The notes under the pieces: generated by a model | The model's input: only the letters and a program-made list of their open reading frames with translations | Databases searched by the model: none | Told to the model about the DNA's origin: nothing | Program-made: the position numbers and the translations under genes | Shown: positions 7,883 to 13,457 of the stretch, one piece after another | How the letters are laid out: the number at the start of each line of letters is the position of its first letter | Numbering within the stretch: the first letter of the stretch is position 1 | Assembly: GCF_946885725.1 (NCBI RefSeq) | Contig: NZ_CAMPGZ010000115.1 | Span: 1 to 13,457, forward strand | Origin: an uncultured Nocardioides sp. | GTDB taxonomy: Bacteria; Actinomycetota; Actinomycetes; Propionibacteriales; Nocardioidaceae | Length of the DNA stretch: 13,457 nucleotides | Direction: 5' to 3'

Positions 7883-10087
7883 ATGACCGAGACCGCGCAG
7901 CAGTCCGCCGTCCGCTACGACAAGGACACCGACGGCATCGTCACCCTGACCCTCGACGACCCGACGCAGAGCGCCAACACGATGAACCGGCTCTACCAGG
8001 AGTCGATGGCCGCCGCCGTCGAGCGGCTCGAGGCCGACGTTGCCGAAGGCGGTGTCGCCGGCGTCGTCGTCACCAGCGCGAAGAAGACGTTCTTCGCCGG
8101 CGGCGACCTCCGCGAGATGGTCAAGGCCGGGCCCGGGGACGCGGCCGAGATGTTCGCGCTCAGCCAGGAGATCAAGACCCAGCTGCGCCGGCTCGAGACG
8201 ATCGGCCGCCCTGTGGTGGCGGCGATCAACGGTACGGCGCTCGGCGGCGGTCTCGAGATCGCGCTGGCGTGCCACCACCGGATCGCCGTCGACGCTCCCG
8301 GTGTCCAGATCGGTCTTCCCGAGGTGACACTCGGCCTGCTGCCCGGCGGCGGCGGGGTCATCCGCACGGTCCGGATGCTCGGTCTCGCCGACGCGCTGAT
8401 GAACGTGCTGCTCACCGGCCCGCGCATGAAGCCCGCCGAGGCCAAGGAGAGGGGCCTCGTCGACGCCCTCGTGCACGACCCCGCCGAGCTGCTCCCCGCC
8501 GCCAAGGGCTGGGTCAACGCGCACCGCGACGACGAGGAGGCCGCCGTACAGCCGTGGGACCGGCCGGGCTACAAGATGCCCGGCGGCACGCCGTCCTCGC
8601 CGAAGCTCGCGGCGTTCCTGCCGGCGTTCCCGGCGAACCTGCGCAAGCAGCTCAAGGGCGCCGACTACCCCGCGCCGAAGGCGATCCTGTGCGCCGCGGT
8701 CGAGGGCGCCCAGGTCGACTTCGACACGGCGAGCCGGATCGAGTCGCGCTACATGACGCACCTCGTCACCGGCAAGAACTCCAAGGACATGATCCAGGCG
8801 TTCTGGTTCGACCTGCAGGCGATCAACTCCGGGTCGCTGCGCCCCGAGGGCTTCGAGAAGTTCACGCCCACCAAGGTCGCCGTGCTCGGCGCCGGGATGA
8901 TGGGCGCCGGCATCGCCTACGTCTGCGCCCGCGCCGGCGCGCAGGTGCTGCTGAAGGACGTCGCCCTCGAGAACGCAGAGAAGGGCAAGGCATACTCGCG
9001 CAAGGTGCTCGACAAGCAGGTCTCGCGCGGCAAGCTCGGCGAGGTCGAGGCCGGCGAGATCCTCGACCGGATCACCCCGACCGCCGACTACGCCGACCTC
9101 GCCGGCTGCGACCTCGTCATCGAGGCGGTGTTCGAGGACCCCAAGCTCAAGGCCGAGGTGTACGCCGAGGTGCAGAAGGTCGTCGCTCCCGACGCGCTGC
9201 TGTGCTCCAACACCAGCACGCTGCCGATCACCGGGCTGGCGCAGGGCGTCGACCGCCCCGCCGACTTCGTCGGCCTGCACTTCTTCTCGCCGGTCGACAA
9301 GATGCCGCTCGTCGAGATCATCCGCGGCGGCGAGACCTCCGACGCCACCGTCGCGAAGGCGATCGACGTCGTGCAGCTGATCAGGAAGACGCCGATCGTC
9401 GTCAACGACTCCCGCGGCTTCTACACCTCGCGGGTCATCGGCACCTACGTCAACGAGGGCCTGGCGATGCTCGCCGAGGGCTACCACCCGACGTCGATCG
9501 AGCGGGCCGCGACGCAGGCCGGCTACCCGGTCGGCACGTTGCAGCTCTCCGACGAGCTCAACCTCGAGCTGATGGCCAAGATCCGCAAGGCCACCGCCGA
9601 CGCGCTCCAGGCCGCGGGCCAGGAGGTGCCGACGCACCCCGCCGACAAGGTCATCGAGACGATGCTCGAGGCCGGTCGGCCCGGACGTCTGCGCGGCGCC
9701 GGCTTCTACGACTACGACGAGTCCGGCAAGCGGCTCGGCCTCTGGAAGGGCCTCGCCGACACCTTCCCGGCCGCCGACCGCGAGCCCCGGTTCGACGACC
9801 TCGGCGACCTCAAGGACCGGATGCTGTTCATCGAGGCGGTCGAGACCGCCCGCTGCTTCGGGGAGGGCGTGATCGAGTCGGCCGCCGCGGCCAACATCGG
9901 CTCGATCATGGGCATCGGCTACCCCGCCAGCACCGGCGGCGCCGTCCAGTTCATGCAGGGCTACCCCGGCGGACTCACCGCGTTCGTCGCCCGCGCCCGT
10001 GAGCTGGCGGCGACGTACGGCGGGCGCTTCGAGCCCCCGGCGTACCTCCTCGACCTGGCGGAGAAAGGCGGTCGGTTCCCGGCCTAG
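7883..10087 (+). CDS. fadB: 3-hydroxyacyl-CoA dehydrogenase / enoyl-CoA hydratase, alpha subunit of the fatty-acid oxidation complex
   Basis: The 734-residue protein combines two enzymes. The enoyl-CoA hydratase domain (about 10-300) has the oxyanion-hole region FFAGGDL (70-76) and both catalytic glutamates, Glu125 in GGGLEIAL and Glu147 in GLPEVTLG. The NAD-dependent dehydrogenase domain has the Rossmann loop LGAGMMGAG (335-343) and the His466/Glu478 dyad in HFFSPVDKMPLVEII, followed by the C-terminal dehydrogenase domains (about 505-734). It resembles Mycobacterium tuberculosis FadB (Rv0860, about 720 residues) along its length. It hydrates enoyl-CoA and oxidises the 3-hydroxyacyl-CoA for FadA. 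I chose ATG 7883, preceded by AGAGGAC, over a GTG at 7835 that would translate the palindromic repeat. The stop TAG overlaps the stop of the convergent receiver gene. Confidence 0.96.
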   Translation: MTETAQQSAVRYDKDTDGIVTLTLDDPTQSANTMNRLYQESMAAAVERLEADVAEGGVAGVVVTSAKKTFFAGGDLREMVKAGPGDAAEMFALSQEIKTQLRRLETIGRPVVAAINGTALGGGLEIALACHHRIAVDAPGVQIGLPEVTLGLLPGGGGVIRTVRMLGLADALMNVLLTGPRMKPAEAKERGLVDALVHDPAELLPAAKGWVNAHRDDEEAAVQPWDRPGYKMPGGTPSSPKLAAFLPAFPANLRKQLKGADYPAPKAILCAAVEGAQVDFDTASRIESRYMTHLVTGKNSKDMIQAFWFDLQAINSGSLRPEGFEKFTPTKVAVLGAGMMGAGIAYVCARAGAQVLLKDVALENAEKGKAYSRKVLDKQVSRGKLGEVEAGEILDRITPTADYADLAGCDLVIEAVFEDPKLKAEVYAEVQKVVAPDALLCSNTSTLPITGLAQGVDRPADFVGLHFFSPVDKMPLVEIIRGGETSDATVAKAIDVVQLIRKTPIVVNDSRGFYTSRVIGTYVNEGLAMLAEGYHPTSIERAATQAGYPVGTLQLSDELNLELMAKIRKATADALQAAGQEVPTHPADKVIETMLEAGRPGRLRGAGFYDYDESGKRLGLWKGLADTFPAADREPRFDDLGDLKDRMLFIEAVETARCFGEGVIESAAAANIGSIMGIGYPASTGGAVQFMQGYPGGLTAFVARARELAATYGGRFEPPAYLLDLAEKGGRFPA

Positions 10088-10713
10088 CCGAACTCGCGGC
10101 GGGTCGCGCCCGACGGGGACGACCCGCCGTCGAGCACGTCGAGGGCCTGCCGCAGCGCGGCCACCCGGCGCGCGAGCGTCTCGACGGCCTCGTCGTCGCC
10201 GGCCCGCTCGCGCAGTGTCGTGACCGACTCCTCCACCATCCCGAGCCGGTCGTCGAGCTCGCCGACCACGTCGACGCGGCCCTCGAGACCGCGCTGCAGC
10301 AGGGCGGCCTGGGTCGCGAGGCGCCGCCCGGCCAGCCACAGGTCCACGAACACCTGCACCTTCGCGCGCAGCACCCACGGGTCGAACGGCTTCGAGAGGT
10401 AGTCGGCCCCGCCGGCCGCGTAGCCCCGGTAGGCGTGCTGCTGCTCCTCGTCGACCGCGGTCAGGAAGATGATCGGCACGTCCTTCGTGCGCACCCGGGC
10501 CTTGATCCGCGACGCCGTCTCGAAGCCGTCCATCCCCGGCATCTGCGCGTCGAGCAGGATCAGCGCGTAGTCGTCCTTCAGCAGCGCCCGGAGCGCCTCC
10601 TCGCCCGACGAGGCCGTCACCAGGATCTGGTCGAGGGAGCTCAGCACCGCCTCGAGCGCGAGCAGGTTCTGCCGGCGGTCGTCGACGAGGAGGATCCGGG
10701 CGCGCTCGGTCAT
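10084..10713 (-). CDS. Response regulator: receiver domain plus C-terminal helical tail, no DNA-binding domain
   Basis: The 209-residue protein begins with a canonical receiver domain (about 5-125): acidic pair D11/D12, phospho-acceptor Asp55 in LLDAQMPGMDGFE, switch Thr85 and Lys108 in LSKPF. From about 126 to 195 it is a charged, heptad-like helix (RGLEGRVDVVGELDDRL, then VAALRQALDVL) with no recognisable DNA-binding or enzymatic output, ending in a Gly/Ser-rich tail. It may act through protein-protein contact or as a phosphate relay for the kinase encoded directly upstream. ATG 10713 overlaps the kinase stop by four bases (ATGA) with little ribosome site, so the two are probably co-translated at a fixed ratio. 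Its stop overlaps that of fadB tail to tail. Confidence 0.92.
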   Translation of the reverse strand: MTERARILLVDDRRQNLLALEAVLSSLDQILVTASSGEEALRALLKDDYALILLDAQMPGMDGFETASRIKARVRTKDVPIIFLTAVDEEQQHAYRGYAAGGADYLSKPFDPWVLRAKVQVFVDLWLAGRRLATQAALLQRGLEGRVDVVGELDDRLGMVEESVTTLRERAGDDEAVETLARRVAALRQALDVLDGGSSPSGATRREFG

Positions 10714-13457
10714 GGCAGCCAGGCACGCAGACGCGAGAGCAGGTGGTCGAGGTCCACCGGCTTGGTGACGTAGTCCGACGCGCCGGCCGCGATGCTGTTC
10801 TCCCGGTCGCCGGGCATCGCCTTGGCGGTCAGCGCGATCACCGGTTTGTCGGCGTACGTCGGCATCCGGCGGATCTCCCGCATCGCGGTGTAGCCGTCCA
10901 TCCCGGGCATCATCACGTCCATCAGCACGAGGTCGACGCCCTCGTCCTGCTCGAGCAGCTGGATCCCGGCCTCGGCGTTCTCGGCGTAGGCGACGTCGAT
11001 GCCGAACTGCTCGAGGGCGCTGGCCAGCGCGAACACGTTGCGCACGTCGTCGTCGACGATGAGGATCCGCCGGCCGGCGAACGACGAGCTCCCGCCGCGT
11101 CGTCCCTCCTCGGCCGGCCGGTCGGGCAGGTCGACGCCCGACCGGTGCAGGAACAGCGCGACGTCCTCGACGAGCTGCGCGTCGGTGGCGTCGTGCTTGA
11201 CCACCATCGACCGCGCGTACTGGGCCAGCCGCGTCTCGTCCTTGAACGAGACCGGTCCGCCGGTGCTGACGACCACGGGAATCTCCCGCAGCGCCTTGCG
11301 CGAGCGCATCCGCCTCAGCACGTCGAACGCCGTACCGCCGGGCAGCTTGAGCTCCACGACGACGCAGTCGTAGCCACGGGCGTCGAGAGCGTCGGCGGCC
11401 TCGGCCACGCTGGTTGCGACGTGCAGGTCCACCTCGGGTACGGCGCCGAACAGCGCGACCACGGCCGACGGCTCGTCCACGCCGGCGCCGCTCACCACGA
11501 GCAGCGAGCGGGTCTTGCGGGCCAGGTAGTCGGTGAGGTCCTCCAGTGCCGCGCCGAGCCGCTCGGGCGTCACCGGGTGCTCCACGACCCCGATCGCCCC
11601 GGCGTGCCGGCCGACGAGGAGGTCGTCGCCGGCGTGCGCCGAGTGCACCGCGACCGTCGGCAGGTGCCGGGTCTCCGGGTCCGCCTTGAGCGCCCGGAGC
11701 AGCGACGTGCCGGCGTCGGTCACCAGCTCCATCCCGACCATGAGCGCCGCGGGCTGCAGCGACCTCGCGGCGCGCACCGCCTGGTCGGGCCGCTCGGCCG
11801 CGACCACCTTGAAGCCGTGCGCGCGGCCGAGCTCGACGGCCTGCTTCCGCAGCGAGCGGTCGGCCAGTGCCACCAGGAGGACCGCGTCGTCCCGGCCGAT
11901 GCTGGTGCGGTCGTCCTCCACGTCGTCGGGCTCCGCCGCAGTGGCCGAGGGATCGGCGGCGCTCGTCGCCGGGGAACCGGCGTCGCGGGGTTCGTCGTCG
12001 GTCCGGAAGCGCGTAGGGACGTACAACGTGAACGTGCTGCCCCGGCCGGGCTCGCTGTCGACGTGGATCTCGCCACCGATCAGCCGGGCGACTTCGCGGC
12101 TGATCGACAGACCGAGTCCGGTGCCGCCGAACTTCCGGCTGATCGTCCCGTCGGCCTGCTGGAACGCCTCGAAGATGACCTTGAGCTGCTCGGGCGGGAT
12201 GCCGATGCCGGTGTCCGTCACCGCGAAGGCCACGACCTGCTCGGCGTCACGCAGGCCGGGAGTGGTGAACCGCTCCGCGGGCGTGGTGTGAATCTCGAGG
12301 GTGACCTGCCCCGACGAGGTGAACTTCACCGCGTTGGACAGCAGGTTGCGCAGCACCTGCTGCAGCCGGTGCTGGTCGGAGCGCAGCGTGCGCGGGACGT
12401 CGGGCCCGACGCCGACCGAGAACCGCAGGTCCTTCTCGGCGGTGAGCGGCCGGAAGGTCGCCTCGACGTACTCCACGATCCCGGCGACTGCCACGTCGGC
12501 CGGGTGCACGTCCATCTTCCCGGCCTCCACCTTGGACAGGTCGAGGATGTCGTTGATCAGCTGGAGCAGGTCGGTGCCGGCGCTGTGGATGGTGCGGGAG
12601 TACTCGACCTGCCGCTGGGTCAGGTTGCCCTCGACGTTGTCGGTCAGCAGCTTCGCCAGGATCAGCAGCGAGTTGAGCGGCGTGCGGAGCTCGTGCGACA
12701 TGTTGGCCAGGAACTCCGACTTGTAGCGCGACGACACCGCCAGCTGCTCAGCGCGGTCCTCGAGGCCACGCCGGGCGTCCTCGATCTCGAGGTTCTTGAT
12801 CTCGATCGCGCGGTTCTGCGCCGCGAGCAGCCGCGCCTTCTCCTCGAGCTCTGCATTGGTCTGCTGCAGCTCGACCTGCTGCGTCTGCAGCTCCTCGGAC
12901 TTGTCCTGCAGCTCCGCGGCGAGCCGTTGCGACTCGACGAGCAGCTCACCGGTGCGGGAGCTGGCGATGATCGCGTTGAGCGATACCCCGATGATCTCCA
13001 TGAGCTGCTCGAGGAACTGCATGTGCACCTCGGTGAACGGCTCGAACGACGCGAGCTCGACCACGCCGAGCACCTGGTCCTCGAACAGCACCGGCAGCAC
13101 GACGATGTTCAGCGGGCTGGCCTCGCCGAGCCCCGACGCGATGCGGATGTAGTCCGGCGGCACGTTGGTCACCACGATCGGCGACCGCTGCACCGCGGCC
13201 TGGCCGACGAGTCCCTCGCCCGGCGCGAACGTGCTCGGCACGGACTTGCGCGCGCGGTAGCCGTACGACGCGAACCGGCGCAGCTCGCCGCCGCGCTGGA
13301 CGTCGCTGAGGAAGAACGACCCCTGTCGCGCGCCCACCAGCGGCGTCAGCTCGTTGACGATCAGGGTGGTCACGTCGAGGAGGTCCCGGCCGCCCTGCAT
13401 GTGACCGGTGAACCGGGCGAGGTTGGTCTTCAGCCAGTCCTGCTCCTCGTTGGTCTT
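10710..13457 (-). CDS. Hybrid sensor histidine kinase, GAF-coiled coil-HisKA-HATPase-REC-REC-REC (5' end outside window)
   Basis: The frame is open to the right edge, so the start lies outside; the in-frame ATG at 13400 is internal. The 19 codons before it read NEEQDWLKTNLARFTG and the like, the linker that follows multiple HAMP repeats in actinobacterial hybrid kinases, so the missing part is probably a HAMP array. Counting from Met 13400: GAF domain 5-148, coiled coil 150-225, HisKA with His236 in NMSHELRTP, N-box around N352-N356, DTGIGIP 396-402, GGTGLGLSI 425-433, acidic linker 466-500, then three receiver modules (about 505-622, 631-754, 777-895). Only the last has the full set: D783-D785, D828, T858, K880. 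No membrane segment is visible in this part. The receiver gene downstream is coupled by ATGA. Signal unknown. Confidence 0.93.
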   Translation of the reverse strand, partial: KTNEEQDWLKTNLARFTGHMQGGRDLLDVTTLIVNELTPLVGARQGSFFLSDVQRGGELRRFASYGYRARKSVPSTFAPGEGLVGQAAVQRSPIVVTNVPPDYIRIASGLGEASPLNIVVLPVLFEDQVLGVVELASFEPFTEVHMQFLEQLMEIIGVSLNAIIASSRTGELLVESQRLAAELQDKSEELQTQQVELQQTNAELEEKARLLAAQNRAIEIKNLEIEDARRGLEDRAEQLAVSSRYKSEFLANMSHELRTPLNSLLILAKLLTDNVEGNLTQRQVEYSRTIHSAGTDLLQLINDILDLSKVEAGKMDVHPADVAVAGIVEYVEATFRPLTAEKDLRFSVGVGPDVPRTLRSDQHRLQQVLRNLLSNAVKFTSSGQVTLEIHTTPAERFTTPGLRDAEQVVAFAVTDTGIGIPPEQLKVIFEAFQQADGTISRKFGGTGLGLSISREVARLIGGEIHVDSEPGRGSTFTLYVPTRFRTDDEPRDAGSPATSAADPSATAAEPDDVEDDRTSIGRDDAVLLVALADRSLRKQAVELGRAHGFKVVAAERPDQAVRAARSLQPAALMVGMELVTDAGTSLLRALKADPETRHLPTVAVHSAHAGDDLLVGRHAGAIGVVEHPVTPERLGAALEDLTDYLARKTRSLLVVSGAGVDEPSAVVALFGAVPEVDLHVATSVAEAADALDARGYDCVVVELKLPGGTAFDVLRRMRSRKALREIPVVVSTGGPVSFKDETRLAQYARSMVVKHDATDAQLVEDVALFLHRSGVDLPDRPAEEGRRGGSSSFAGRRILIVDDDVRNVFALASALEQFGIDVAYAENAEAGIQLLEQDEGVDLVLMDVMMPGMDGYTAMREIRRMPTYADKPVIALTAKAMPGDRENSIAAGASDYVTKPVDLDHLLSRLRAWLP

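Overview
The window comes from a very GC-rich actinobacterium, most likely in or near the Nocardioidaceae. This placement is inference. It rests on strong third-position G/C bias, frequent GTG starts, a FadA/FadB pair of the mycobacterial trifunctional-enzyme type, a multi-HAMP hybrid histidine kinase of the actinobacterial kind, and an intergenic palindrome of a type I recall from Nocardioides-like genomes. It looks chromosomal: I see no tRNA or rRNA gene, insertion sequence, CRISPR array or origin. Both ends cut through a gene.

Left block (1-4520, minus strand). This is a tightly packed type III polyketide synthase cluster. Reading 5' to 3' it encodes a UbiA prenyltransferase, a geranylgeranyl-reductase-like flavoprotein, a chalcone-synthase-fold type III PKS with an intact Cys-His-Asn triad, an ICMT-type membrane methyltransferase, and a second FAD oxidoreductase cut by the left edge. 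Every junction overlaps by 4 to 16 bases. PKS, methyltransferase and flavoprotein are the SrsA/SrsB/SrsC set that makes alkylresorcinols and alkylquinones in Streptomyces griseus. The added UbiA and reductase suggest a prenylated, possibly tail-reduced, quinone-like membrane lipid; that product is inference.

Middle block (4578-10087). A minus-strand pair encodes a MerR-family regulator and an alpha-methylacyl-CoA racemase. It is divergent from a plus-strand fadA-fadB operon for both subunits of the fatty-acid beta-oxidation trifunctional complex. The 109-base divergent region holds a MerR-like promoter with a 19-base spacer and dyads. The fadA-fadB gap holds a three-armed repeat able to form two mutually exclusive hairpins. 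The racemase gene is followed after only 57 bases by the UbiA gene on the same strand, so acyl-CoA metabolism and polyketide synthesis may be co-transcribed.

Right block (10084-13457, minus strand). This is a signalling pair: a large hybrid histidine kinase, whose N-terminal (probably HAMP-repeat) part lies outside the window, and a translationally coupled receiver protein without a DNA-binding domain. The kinase carries GAF, coiled coil, HisKA, HATPase and three receiver modules, of which the first two look degenerate. The receiver gene and fadB converge and overlap by four bases at a shared CTAG. There is no gene-free stretch longer than about 110 bases.
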